From: Nothopassalora personata
Taxonomy: Eukaryota > Ascomycota > Dothideomycetes > Mycosphaerellales > Mycosphaerellaceae
NCBI GenBank assembly: GCA_033816765.1
Contig: CM066290.1
Span: forward strand, 1,798,001 to 1,862,000
DNA: 64,000 nt
Reading direction: 5' to 3'
Part shown: positions 45,096-56,450 of the stretch, piece by piece
Numbering within the stretch: the first letter of the stretch is position 1
Layout of the letters: every line of letters starts with the position of its first letter
The notes under the pieces: generated by a model
Told to the model about the DNA's origin: nothing
Seen by the model: only the letters and a program-made list of their open reading frames with translations
Databases searched by the model: none
Translations under genes and position numbers: made by a program

Positions 45096-45398
45096 TGTGT
45101 GAGATAAAATGTATGAAGATATGAATGGATAGATTAACGACTTCCTCGTATAGATTTGTTCCAAAGGAATGATAGATAGAGATACTGCAACGCTATCGTA
45201 AACACAACCCACAGCCATGCTACCCGCTCAAACATCGAAAGAGAGACGCCTTCGCTACAAAACACAACCACTTTCAATGCACTCCAAGGACTCTCTAACC
45301 TCAACTCAATCCACTTCAACGACAATCCATCCTAATACCCCCCACCCCGGCATAACAAGCACTATCTGGCACCGCCTTTCCATCTCAGAAGATTCTTC

Positions 45399-45668
45399 TC
45401 ACACCCTCCATCGGAAAATAGCACGTGGCCCAGTCACGCTGACGTAGACGTACTTCCCAGCCTCTGAGGGAGCCACGCAGACGTTTTTCATGGCTTGGGG
45501 GTGCGAGGAGTCACCGCCTTGGGAGGTCGCGCATTGAGAGTCGGTGTAGAAGAAGAGTACGCGGCTGAATTCTGCGGCTTTGGTGAGGATGCCGCCGGTA
45601 GGCGGCATGGCGGGAGTGAGGGTGAGAGCGCTGACGCGTAGGATGCTGGATGTGCTTGAGATAGGCAT
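45399..45668 (-). CDS. Small hypothetical protein, 89 residues
   Basis: An intact 89-residue minus-strand frame with a good start (MPISSTSSILRVSALTLTPA) and an orderly C-terminus (VCVAPSEAGKYVYVSVTGPR). It has two cysteines and no signal peptide or membrane helix. It lies 300 bases past the stop of the convergent receptor gene. No family recognised. The composition is more protein-like than the overlapping frame that runs farther upstream on the same strand, but conservation is unknown. Confidence 0.3.
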   Translation of the reverse strand: MPISSTSSILRVSALTLTPAMPPTGGILTKAAEFSRVLFFYTDSQCATSQGGDSSHPQAMKNVCVAPSEAGKYVYVSVTGPRAIFRWRV

Positions 45669-47233
45669 GGTGAGATGGTGGTTGTTGGTGATTAAGGAGG
45701 TGGGTTTGGTAGTTGTTGCTTGCTTGGGGATGCGGGAGCTTGATGATGGATTTGAGACTGACTTGCTTTCGCATGGTACTTATTCTCGCTGTGTGAGGGT
45801 CCTTCGATGGGATTTTGGAGCGCATACCTCTTTCGGCCATTGCTGCGGTATTCTTGGCAAGCGACGTCCTGGTCAGGCTGAGCGATCCTCCCCGGTATAT
45901 GCTATGTCACGACTTGGAGATTAGCGAGACGACCTCTGCTGTCTGGATAGATCACTTCTACAGGCTACAGCGCCGATAGCGACTATATGGAGGAGCACTG
46001 ACTGTGAACTAGTCTCGCTGTATCTCCCAATAATTGCCAGCATAGTGGTACTGCTCTCTGGCCAGTTTCACGGGCTTCACTCAGGTTCTACTGAGCTCGC
46101 CGTGGGTCTACTCACCAACCTGCTGTACCTCACTGTGGACCTCATCAGTCGGCTGGGCACCCTTACTTCTCCTGAACTTCTGGTGGTCTGTATTTCCATC
46201 GACATCAAAAGCAGTGCTGTCTGCATGATGACGTCGACCAAGGAAGCCATGGCCAACAAGATGCACGTGGAGCTCGTGCTGGTCATCACGGTCTCTGTGT
46301 CCCTTGTCAATGCACTTGACCCAGACGAAGGGTCTAGGCAGCTGTGGACAATTTCAATGGTGGATCGTGGCGATTCGCACTCTCCAAGGCCATCACTGCT
46401 CGGATTGTTGTGTCGAACGATAGTTTGACTGCAATCACTTCTTCTCTGCTACAGGTTGTAACCGGTCTTGGATAGTGCGGACAAGTACGGCCTCAAGGCG
46501 CAGGAAGATTCCATGTGGAGCAAGGTGCCCGCCACGATAATGATCATCTACCTACAATGCCTACCAGTGATTATCCACGGCATCTCTTTACAGTCGACTT
46601 CCCGTGGAGAAGCGGCTGTCCGATGACCAGCCCGACGACGCAATGCATTCGCCAAATTGACGACTCGTGTCGCGGTACACGTATGTGGAAAGGCTGCGGA
46701 AACGGCTCTAGCCACTCATCGTATCGTGGCTCGCGAATGTGAGCAAGGGTGTAGGTCTCTGAACGATGAACTGCCAAGGACGAACCAGAAATGTAAGGGT
46801 AGTGTACTTGCAGCTTCTTTGGTGTCACCTCTCGCGACCGCCGGCCTCCGTAGGCCGTTCTTGACTGTGATCGCGACCTCGTACGCAATGATCACTGTGT
46901 TGATCTCCGTTGAAGGGGCCACGTCTAGCCGACGAATGCGGTCTTCTGTCACGGCTTAGCTCATCATCGGTGAGCGAGGACGGCTCCGGGGACGGTGTAT
47001 CAGTTTTCTCTATACTGAAAATGCTGCTTGTAGGTACGCTCTGCGCCGTGTATAATGCTATGCACCGCGTCTTCATGGTTCGCGTTCTGTTCATGGTTCC
47101 GATCACTCCCTCAATTCCATATGTACAATCTCAAAAAAAATGGTGAGCCTTTTCGCCCTGTATACCATCGTGGATTCTTCTCCACGGGTCACTAGCTGAC
47201 ATTCTTCTTGTGTAGTCGATTGCGCACCCTCTG
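45669..47233. other. Intergenic with possible decayed minus-strand gene
   Basis: About 1.5 kb. On the minus strand two neighbouring frames (46716-46952 and 46571-46888) read RRLDVAPSTEINTVIIAYE and then RSRSQSRTAYGGRRSREVTP. They would form one plausible Arg/Ser-rich stretch if joined by a frameshift near 46880. No start, splice sites or family support a live gene. The rest shows nothing. Confidence 0.35.
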
Positions 47234-49066
47234 CTAGAGATCATGCGCCCTGCTGCCACAAAGAAGGCGTCTGAAGCGGATTGTTATCGACTTCCTCGAT
47301 GTCTTCTTGCCCGATGACAGTAAAGGATCGCCCTTTGCGGGCATGGCGTGATTGGAGCCAGCATCGGCTGTGGATGTACTTTCTCGATGCCTCTTGTCAA
47401 CAGAGCTCGCCTGCCGCCTGCCCTTCGGCGGTGGTGGTGGCTCTGCCCCGTCAGCCTGCATACTACCATCCGAGTGCGCTCGACTAGGCGATGGAGAAGA
47501 AGAAGCTACAGAGCCTGTGTGCTGTGCATTCGCGAAAGGAGACTGTGCCTGTGCTCTTACAGGCGTCGGATGATTTCGCGATAGGTCCTCCCCCGACGTC
47601 TCTTGTAAAGGGTCATTCGAGATGTCCAAGTCCGGTCGTCGGGCGGCCTGTTGATTGTTCTTGCGCCGATTGCTAGCAGCACGATGCACCAAGACCGTAC
47701 TCGATGAGTCCGCGCGACCTCGACCAGTTCTTGCAATACTCGAGTCGCGGCGGGTCGAATCTGGCTCATCAATCTCAGGGACGTTGGCAATACTCGACCG
47801 GTTGCTCCTAGTAAGTAAGCTCGTCCTTCGGATGATGCCGGACCCAATGCTCTTCCTGCTGTTTCGTGGCTCCAATGAGAAAGGTGTGGGTGACCCGGGT
47901 GGTGTAGCCAGTGAAGCAGCTCCGGCTTTTGCGGGCGAAGCAGACGCGCCGTCCTTTTCGTCGAACTTGTAGATCGGACTCCAGCCCTCCTTCAACGTGA
48001 CCCAGATGCCAGTCATGGTGATGATGTCGCGCAGTCGATCGTCGGTGTTGCACTGCTGCACGCCACCCACCTCTTCGTCCATCTCATCCTCCATCTCGAC
48101 GGCCGTCAACTGTGGCGTGCTGAGCGGCGTAAGGGCGGACACCTCGGGTACTTTGTAGGTGTCGTTGATGCCCAGCCCATTACTAGCAAGAGTCGCTATG
48201 ACAGGATGCCGCCGGCTATTGGGCGAGATGGTGCTGAAGTTGAACCTGCGCCTCCCGTCCTTGGCGACGCCTTTGCCGTTGTCCTTGGCTCTCTTGGGCA
48301 CCCAACGCACCATCAACGCAAGACCGTGCTCGTCAGTATGCGAGAACTGGTAGCCACCACTTGCAGTCTGGTAAGCATCCCATACTTCGCCCGAACCCAT
48401 ATGGATAGTGACCTTGCCGGCTCCAGTCTTCTCTTCATCCTTCCGTCCCTTACAGATCAGCCCAATCACATCTCTCGCCTCTTGCTCCTCATCGTCCTCC
48501 CCTTTGGTGTACTTTTCTGCCTTGAGGACGACCAGATCGTTCGGACAAAGGCTGTGCTTGGACTTCAACACTTTCGTAATGGCTCGGACCAGGCGGACGC
48601 TGATGTTGGCGGACGGAATGACCTCGAAGGCGGGTTGCGGGCGTTCGTTGGGACTCAGTCGGTGCAGTTGGAGCAGTGACCTGGGACGTCGATGTAGCTT
48701 TTGGCGTGCTTTCGATTCGGGAGGAGGATGGCATATGCTGAACTGTGTCTTGGGCCGCGACGTCTTCTTGCCGCGCAACGCATCGATGCTTCCTTCGCGA
48801 GAGCCACCGTCCGAGTTGCTGCGCGTATCCGGCTCTGCAAACATGACGGAGCCGCTGCTGCGACTCGGAGATGACGAGGGCTTCTTGACGGGTAGGGTAG
48901 CCAGGATGGGCTGCTTGAGGTTCAGGATGTCGGTTGCTGGGTGATTGTGTTTGTGTATATCATTGTTGTTTGTCTTGCTGCTCGCGTCGTTGCTACTCGG
49001 TGCGAATGGGTTGAGCAGAGCCAGGAGACTCACCGGCGACGGCCATGCCAGTGTGTTGTTGTTGGT

Positions 49067-49114
<48 letters not shown>

Positions 49115-49222
49115 ATCGTCGTTGTTATTATTATCCTTCTTGTGCGTATCGATCGGATCGCTCGGGGGTGATTGGGCTGCTGCTGCCATGTCGATGATGG
49201 CATGCTCGCTCCGGGGTAACAA
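47234..49222 (-). CDS. Conserved-looking hypothetical protein with poly-Asn tract
   Basis: A single-exon 662-residue protein. Residues ~30-55 are a poly-Asn run coded by a GTT microsatellite. Residues ~200-400 look ordered: IPSANISVRLVRAITKVLKS, HSLCPNDLVVLKAEKYTKGE, VTIHMGSGEVWDAYQTASGG, HGLALMVRWVPKRAK and GIWVTLKEGWSPIYKF. This gives a folded core that may be a beta-rich PH-like domain, but I cannot name it. The remainder is Ser/Arg/Pro-rich and disordered. A second Met at residue 12 (49189) could be the true start. The core looks like a protein kept by many ascomycetes; function unknown. Confidence 0.7.
49068..49112 (+). repeat. (GTT)n microsatellite in coding sequence
   Basis: About 15 uninterrupted GTT units on the plus strand, read as AAC (Asn) codons of the minus-strand gene here. 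GTC and GTT-like remnants flank it. Length is likely variable between strains. Confidence 0.85.
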
Positions 49223-50367
49223 GGCAGTGCCGACGTGTATGCAATGGGGACGTACAGTTCAGGGCAGGAGGACTCGAGAGACATGAAAGAAGCGAGCGTC
49301 GACAGTTGGTGGGATGCTTTACAGTAGGATGGATCGTCCGGACTCGTGGCTGGCGGCCGATCACTCGATGGCATACAGCCCTGGTCGGACTACTAGAAGA
49401 AAGCCATGATGATGAGAGAAGGAGAGGAAAGAGAAGAAGGCAATTGTCTGTTTGCATCGCACATCAGCCCACTCTTTCTTTGTAGCCAGATCCCCGCTGC
49501 ACAGTGAACATCTCAGACGGCATCGTGACATGCCAGCAGCCGTTCGTACCGCTGCGAGGGCGCGCTTCGTCGGTTTTAGTGCTGGAACTCGTCACACCAA
49601 CGCTGACCAAACGACGGCCATATGGTTCGTGGCATGTACATGCATGGACACATAGGATAGCCATCAGCCACAACCATTCACCTGCTCTCATACGCCTTCG
49701 TCCAGCCTTCTTCCCTATCCCACCCAGCGGTGGCCGAGTGTTCAGGAAAATGCACTCACACACTTTTTTTGGCAACGTTTCAGCTGTCATGTGTCTGTCA
49801 GCGGGCTTGTTTCGTATTTCCAAAATCCCCGACAACCACAGAACACAGCGGAGACGCAACATCATCCCTTCCGAGCCGACTCGTCGAACAAGTCCACAGA
49901 TAGCGTCTGTGGTCCAGCCAGACACACGTGAACAGTCAGGCATAGGCATTCCCGGACCGACACACGCGCCATCTTCATTGGCGACACGACATCGAGGCGT
50001 GGCACGTGCCGTCCATCTCACCGCGAGGCGCCTTTTCGGCCTTCAGCCGCGCTGGGAGAGCACCACTACTACTAACTACTACTAAGGACTCAGCTACCGG
50101 AGCATTGAAGCTATTGGACCGAAAAAGCAACAGCTGTCTTGTTAGTGCTTGTGCAGCAGCAGGTAACCTATCAAGCGTGCGACCGCGACGGAAAGCATTG
50201 TGCAGCGCGTTGAACCTCCTCGTTGCAGCTTCGCACTCCGAGCACTGAGCGAGCCTTCGTATGTCAATCGCAGCGCCTGTTCCTGCTACACATTCACGCA
50301 ACCGCCCGTCTTGAGGGCACCTTCCAGCCCCATTTCCCGACACCTCGCCGACAGACGTGGTGCCGCT
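49223..50367. other. Divergent intergenic region
   Basis: About 1.1 kb between the poly-Asn gene (minus) and GPI18 (plus). A long plus frame (49504-50085) has random composition and is not called. A short CTA repeat lies near 50069-50085, just before the GPI18 leader. Confidence 0.5.
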
Positions 50368-51838
50368 ATGGTGGGCGCCAAGACAACAGCAAACATCAAT
50401 GCCCAAAGCGGTGCGATGAACACGAGCCTCACACGATTGACGGCAATTTTTTGGTCATGGAAGATTCTTCTGTTGCTCGTGGCCATCGCCAGTCCTGGCC
50501 CCGGATATGATACTTCCAGCCGGATCTTACTCAATCGTCACCGCTGTGCTCCCGAGTCTTGGCCGTCGGTCGTTGCGGGAGGGCTTGCGCTCAAGCTGAC
50601 AAGGTGGGACGCCATTTATTACGTGAGCATATCAGAGCGCGGTGTTGTCTTCGAGCAGGAGTGGGCTTTCAACTCCGCTTTTCCAACGGCCACCAAGTTC
50701 ATCGCCCAAGGTGTGTGAATCTGGACATTTTGGTCGTGAAACAGCAGGCTAAGTATTCTTTCCAGTGCTCCAAATCTCTGCTTGTGGCGGCCACTCGCTG
50801 GCAGGGATATTATTGTCCCACGTCGCGCATTTCATCGCTGTTCTCACTCTGTATCGGCTGACGGAAAGAATCGTTCCGGCAGGCCATGACAAGAAGAGAG
50901 CGGTTGCTTTCGTCGCAGCGTGTCTGCATATCTTGTCACCTGCTGGACTCTTCTTATCGTCTCCGTATGGAGAGAGCGCATTTGCTGCTGTAAATTTTGC
51001 GGGAATGCTGTTTTATGCAAAGGCCCAGCAAGAACGTGACACGCGAGAACCCAGCCTCCTTAATATTGCAGTATACACTGTCTGCACTGGCATCGCATTC
51101 AGTCTTGCTGCCTTGATCCGCAGCAATGGTTTACTTAGCGGACTGATACTTGCTTGGGATGCTGTCACTTACATCAACCAGACTCCACTAATCCTTCGTG
51201 GACAGTCTCTTTCATCACTGGTGCATCTCAGCAGCACTCTCCTCGCAGGTCTAGTAATCGCTGCCGCGTACGCTCTTCCACAGCTCGAGGCGTATTGGGA
51301 CTACTGTACTGGCGACAGCGACCGACCTTGGTGCGCTCGATCGATTCCGAGCATCTACTCGTGGGTGCAGAGTCATTACTGGGGCGTTGGCTTTCTCCGC
51401 TACTGGACATTGTCGAATCTACCACTCTTTGCTCTTGCCGCTCCCACTCTTTTGGTGCTGACTGCGACAGGTTCGACAGCCCTCAGTCAAAAATTTCACC
51501 TGGTCATGTATACCGAAGATGCTGGATCCGAGGAGATGCGCCGTTTTGTACGAATCATGGCTCGATTCGCCCTACCACAAGTAATCTTGGCAGCGTTAGC
51601 GGCGTCGAGCTTTCATGTGCAGATTATCAATCGAATCTCCTCTGGCTATCCTGTCTGGTATATCGTCCTCGCCATGGGAGTTCTCCGACTCGACAGATCG
51701 GCGCGACCAAGAACTCCGTGGTATCCGGGGCGACTCTCTAAGTTCCTCGCGCGTCATTCAGAGTGGCTCATCCGCACCATGATCTTGTACGCACTTGTCC
51801 AGGGTGGACTGTACGCTTCCTTCATGCCGCCGGCCTGA
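50368..51838 (+). CDS. GPI18: GPI mannosyltransferase 2 (PIG-V)
   Basis: Exons 50368-50710 and 50766-51838 give 471 residues. GPI18 adds the second mannose to the GPI anchor precursor in the ER lumen. The first helix leads to GGLALKLTRWDAIYYVSISERG, the family's luminal Trp-Asp catalytic motif. EWAFNSAFPTATKF follows, then the conserved HILSPAGLFLSSPYGESAFAA and SLAALIRSNGLLSG. A late loop reads YWDYCTGDSDRPWC. Eight or more hydrophobic segments are visible. An alternative Met lies 16 codons in. The intron is 55 bases (GTGTGT donor). It lies just upstream of an arrestin-like gene on the same strand, with no evident functional link. Confidence 0.92.
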
Positions 51839-52225
51839 GCCATCGACTATGGGCCGTCAGAAGCGTCACCGCACGCATTCGCAGGGTAAATGAAGATGGC
51901 CCGAGAGCGAGGCAGCGCCTCTCAGGTCTGCCAGGATTGGACATCTGCAGTCACAAAATTCAGCACGCAATAGCTGCACGTCTGCTGGGTAGTTTCGTGG
52001 GCAGACAGCATGACCATGTACGTATCTGCGACTGGCCCTCCACTTTAGAGGCGCGTTTCATCATATCCCGCGCACGCGCTCGTCGCGTGGACGAAACGTC
52101 ACCTTGGGAGCCCGACCGCTTGGCGAGTTTTGGCCGACCCGGAAACGAGAAAACTGATATCATCCTGCTTGAAAACATGATCCACTACACAACGGAGACT
52201 CCGCGCAATTCGAGTCAGTCACCTC
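51839..52225. other. Short intergenic gap, no gene
   Basis: 387 bases between GPI18 and the arrestin-like gene, same strand. A plus frame covering it is not motif-bearing. It holds the 3' end of GPI18 and the promoter of the next gene. Confidence 0.5.
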
Positions 52226-53356
52226 ATGGCTCCCAACATCGCGATCCTCGTGGACCACTGCCCTGGCCGCAAGTGGTTCACCTCCAACGACACTGTGCAA
52301 GGGCGCATCGTTCTGGAGTCTAAGAAAGCGGTAACGATACAAGCACTGGATGTATTCCTCGAAGGGACGATGAAAACCCGCATTGAGCCTCCAAAGCCAA
52401 AGGAAACAGCACTCAGTTTCTCCGAACACTCTGGAACCGCCCGAATAGAACATGAAGTCTTCCAACGTAGGATCCAGCCAATGCCAACACAAGCCAACCC
52501 AACCAGCAACAAGTCGAGCGCATCCAAGACTGAGCGGCGCTGCCTTTACTTTGCGACAGAGGTACCTTTGCTGGCCACGTGCTGCCAACATGTGAGAAAT
52601 TCACATGAAGATCAGTACTCTCTGCCTTCCTCTCTTGACGTTCGCCGAGGCCGGATCCGAGTCGCAGTCAAGTACAGCATCCGCGTAGTCTTGAAGAGAC
52701 CAGGACCTCTCGAACGCAACGTCACTTCGATTGAGGAACTCGAGCTGAAATCACTTGCTCCCCCGGACGTGTACGTTCCGAACAGCGAGAAGCCTTTGCA
52801 GAGTACGGCAATGCTTTCAGCATCTGAGTCTCGCAGCACCACTGACTCGATTTATGAACTACCACAGTATTCGTCTTCTATCATGCTTCATATGGGCTTG
52901 CCTTCTACACCGAGGCTTCGACCGGGACAGCCTTTGGACATTCTGCTTAAGATCTTCGCGCCTCCAGAGGCTATGGCCGCCACAGGTGGACTCTGGCTCG
53001 CCAGCTTGAAGCTTCGTCTCAAAGGCACTCTGTCAGTCAATCTTAACCACACCCTCACAGAAATGCTCAAGCTCACCGACTTGTGCTCTTATGCTGGCCA
53101 TCAAGCCATCGATATCGACGGAGGTGCGAGCATGTTCGTCATTCCCAGCTCATTGTGGAAGAACGTCAGGGTGCCTTTGCTGCTCGCCTCGTTCAAGACT
53201 TGCTGTGCGCAATATACCTACGAATTGCAGGCCGTCATCAAGCTGCACGCTCCTGCGTGGAAAAGGCCTCGGTCGATGACTGCCAGCATGCCTGTCGAGA
53301 TGCAGACTGGACCTGATGCTGGCATGATCCCGGCACCACAATATTCCTCGACTTGA
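52226..53356 (+). CDS. Arrestin-like N-domain protein
   Basis: A single-exon 376-residue protein with the layout of fungal alpha-arrestins. It starts with a beta-rich N-domain (NIAILVDHCPGRKWFTSNDTV, QGRIVLESKKAVTIQALDVFLE), then RGRIRVAVKYSIRVVLKRPG. A second beta-rich half follows (LPSTPRLRPGQPLDILLKIF, LWLASLKLRLKGTLSV and KTCCAQYTYELQAVIKLHAP). Such proteins link cargo such as transporters to ubiquitin ligases for endocytosis. I see no PPxY motif, so any ligase link would be indirect. It is shorter than the large yeast arrestins, and substrate and partners are unknown. Confidence 0.75.
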   Translation: MAPNIAILVDHCPGRKWFTSNDTVQGRIVLESKKAVTIQALDVFLEGTMKTRIEPPKPKETALSFSEHSGTARIEHEVFQRRIQPMPTQANPTSNKSSASKTERRCLYFATEVPLLATCCQHVRNSHEDQYSLPSSLDVRRGRIRVAVKYSIRVVLKRPGPLERNVTSIEELELKSLAPPDVYVPNSEKPLQSTAMLSASESRSTTDSIYELPQYSSSIMLHMGLPSTPRLRPGQPLDILLKIFAPPEAMAATGGLWLASLKLRLKGTLSVNLNHTLTEMLKLTDLCSYAGHQAIDIDGGASMFVIPSSLWKNVRVPLLLASFKTCCAQYTYELQAVIKLHAPAWKRPRSMTASMPVEMQTGPDAGMIPAPQYSST

Positions 53357-53650
53357 ATAGGGACCCTCTGACAGAGACTGGTACAGGAAAATACGATGGC
53401 TTCGTGTAGAGGTCTTAGCTCGTGCCGAACCGCCTCACTCCGGAAAAGTCGGGTCCTATACGCCCGGAGCGTCATCGGCGCCTCTTCATTCGTGGTGCTC
53501 GCGTGTTGAGGGCTGAGAACTTCAATTCACGACCATTGTGCCTAAGGATGATTAAGCCCAATGAATTAAGCTTCTTGTCCGTCTACGAAACAACAGCACT
53601 TCGGTTCCGCGGTGGGAATCTCCTTTCTGCGATAAAACTGCACAGCTGCC

Positions 53651-56045
53651 ATGGAGCACAAACGCCGTGGTGTGACACAGGCATGCGATCGATTTCGAGT
53701 TCTGAAGATGAAATGCGATGCACAGCAGCCTGTGTGATCCCAATGTAGCGCCTACGGTCATGCTTGCAACTGGGAAAATGGTGGTCGTCGAGGGCTGACC
53801 CCCCACGCTTCGTTCAGCGCAGGCGCTATCCCTTCATCAACAGCCGTGACCTCTTTACAGCAAGCAGTCTGCGCGTACGATGAGCTGCTGTCAACCATGC
53901 GAGACCAACATGATCGAAGCTGAGCGCGCCAAAGTCGAGCTAGCACGAGCCCGGATTCGTACCCATCTGCCCAAGGAGCTTTTCGATTGGCGAGTTTGCG
54001 GGCTTCTGAAGAGGATGGCGTGCAGACCAACAACACTGATATCGAACAGCATCCTAATGGATGGAGCAGTGATGTTGAATTCGTGAACTCAATACCAGAT
54101 CTTCTTCGTGGTACACACTTTGACTGGTCGACCGACGGTATTTGATAGCTGTGAGAAGACAGTCAGCAACTCTCCTGGAACTAGCGATCAGTATCCTCTC
54201 AAGCTTCGCACTCGCAAGGTCGCAGATCATTGGCTTGAGACGTCCTTCGAGACAATACACGTTGCGCATCCCATCGTCTACCAGCAGCAGTTCCGCCTGC
54301 AGTATGTCCAGTTTGCGAGAGCTTGTCGACCAGTGACGTTTCTCGAACTTGGTCAGCCACATTTCGTGAGTGGGAAATCTTGTGCACCTGTCAGATTTTG
54401 CTAACCTCTCGTGATCTCGATATTGGCGCTTGGCTCCCACTATGATACTTTCTCCAGTGGCGAAAAGCGAAGCTCTTATTCACACGAACGTTAGTATACC
54501 TACTGCAAACTTTGGCCAAAAGTCTTAGGAGCGAGCACAGTCGAGATTATGTTTGCCTGTTGATCGTCCAATGCTTGCATCTACTCGCCACGGTGCAGAC
54601 CGACAAGTAAGCGTGCAGCGACTCCCGGAAGACGGAATGCTAAACGTAAGCAGATGCTGGACGACGTTGGGAACTGCGATAAGAGTTGCTCAAAGTCTAG
54701 GCCTTCACGTCGAGGACGAAGCCACTCGGCGAAAGTCACCGTACTCACAGGTAGAGCACGAGATGCGCCGCAGAACTTGACATTCGCTCTTTGTGCACGA
54801 TCGCTACTAGCATTGCAGCTGGAAAGGCCATTGGCAATCAATCACGCCGATACTGTTATAAAGGCGCCGAGCTAGATCGACGACATGGAATTTGGTCTTA
54901 ACGAAGACCACATCCCCGCTCCTTCATCTTCGTGGAGACCGCAAATCGGCGACTACTTCCGAGTTGTGGTGCGATTCTCGCATATTGTAGGCTCGGTCGT
55001 GCGAGATCTGTACAGGCCAAACTCCTAGCAGGACCTGGACTTGGCGCTCGTGGAAGATATCGACAGGAGGCTGTTGCAATAGAGATCAGACTTGCCGCAA
55101 TCACTTCAACCCGATATGGAGCATCCCTCCGACACTGTTGTAAATCTCCGTTAGCAGAGGAATATTCTGTCGATTAAGTTCTATCACCTAATGAGCGCTG
55201 CTACATCCCGTGCATCTATGCCTACCTTGGCTACTATGCTATGATGACCTATTCAGCTTAGGAGCGGGAGCAGGTAGTGCACTCGTAGGCTATTTGCGTG
55301 CTAGAAGCTCGAGCACTTGCGCGAACTACAAGGAACTAGCAGGACCTGGTCAATATAGTGCACGATCATCCGAATTGGCAAGTGTGAGTAAACTCGAAGT
55401 GCGGAAGGCGTTGTCTGTCTGGGCTATGCGCGTGGCATCTCCAGCTCGATAGCGATAGCCTAGACACTGCTACGGCGCGTTGAAGTATAGCTAGCTAAAC
55501 TTCTCTTCAGGATCTCGTGCTTAATCAGCAGCACCTCGATACTGCTAGTCGCGAAAAGCTCCAAGTCGGGCCATCATCTGTCGACACTGTGGCGGCGCTA
55601 GAGGCTGATGCCGCCATGTGTCTGCGGCTCTTCAATACGTTTAGTGCTCATTCAGATGCCGCTCGTCGTGCGGCTAAGATGATGCTCGTTAGCATATTCT
55701 TTCTTTTGGAGTGGATGCCTGGGCATGAGCTGAGAATTGTTTCCAGCTGAACCTTTAGCATGGAGACCACGCAACATGCGATCAAGCGTCACTCAAGAGA
55801 CAGCACTTCCCATGCTGTCCTACTTAAGCACACCATATACAGCAGAGACTGGCTTCGGGTCGGCAAAATTGCGTGACCAACGAAAGTTGGCCCTCCGAAG
55901 TCCCCGACTCGCTGTCGTGGTCATCACAATTCGTTACGCTGGATGACTTCTTTGACTTGGGCTAATATCTGGATCCAAACACGGCCACCGCCGTGAGCAT
56001 GCCGACAACTTCAAGCGCTGCCAATGTACGACAGCGCCTCTGAAT
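53651..56045 (+). pseudogene. Decayed Zn2Cys6 transcription factor
   Basis: From the ATG at 53651 the conceptual text starts MEHKRRGVTQACDRFRVLKM, a Zn2Cys6 cluster in which the second Cys has become Phe. The Cys after QQPV is now a TGA (53735-53737), while the later SQCSAYGHAC part survives. Further stops (TGA 53921, TGA 54117, TAGs in the C-terminal part) and a frameshift near 54110 interrupt the fungal-specific factor domain. That domain is still readable as ETIHVAHPIVYQQQFRLQY, RCWTTLGTAIRVAQSLGLHV, EMRRRT, DDMEFGLNEDHIPAPSSSW and GPSSVDTVAALEADAA. At least six lesions over 2.4 kb mean it is dead. The end is set near the DDFFDLG remnant but is approximate. Confidence 0.8.
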
Positions 56046-56450
56046 ACGAACGTACAGAACATGCAACCTCGAGCTGTACCACGGTGGCCATAGCAAACTC
56101 AGGAAAAGTACAAGGCACAAGCCCCTGGTTCACGACATCAGCGCCCCGCTATCATCTATCGACTTCCCCTCAAAGGCCTATAGACAAGAATCGATGCTGC
56201 CGACAGGGCTGCATCCCTCCCCAACAACGAGACCTGACGCTCGAAAGTGCGAAGGCGTTGCTGCTTTGCGTAGTGCATGACCTGTACTCGAAGCAAGTAC
56301 GTCGCTGCTAACAATCGGATGAGGAGAGCTAATACCCTAGAGCTGAGCAATAGCACGTTTCCTATCATACACCATCCTCTGCTATACTGCGGCAACGATC
56401 TTTGTCCTTGACCCTCGCCCACCCATGGCGGGCACTATTCAGCGCCAGGC
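56046..56450. other. Intergenic, no gene
   Basis: About 400 bases between the dead regulator and the convergent dehydrogenase. Short frames here have no motif. Confidence 0.5.

Noticed and set aside
49504..50085. 193-codon plus-strand frame
   Set aside because: No motif, random composition, inside a divergent promoter region.
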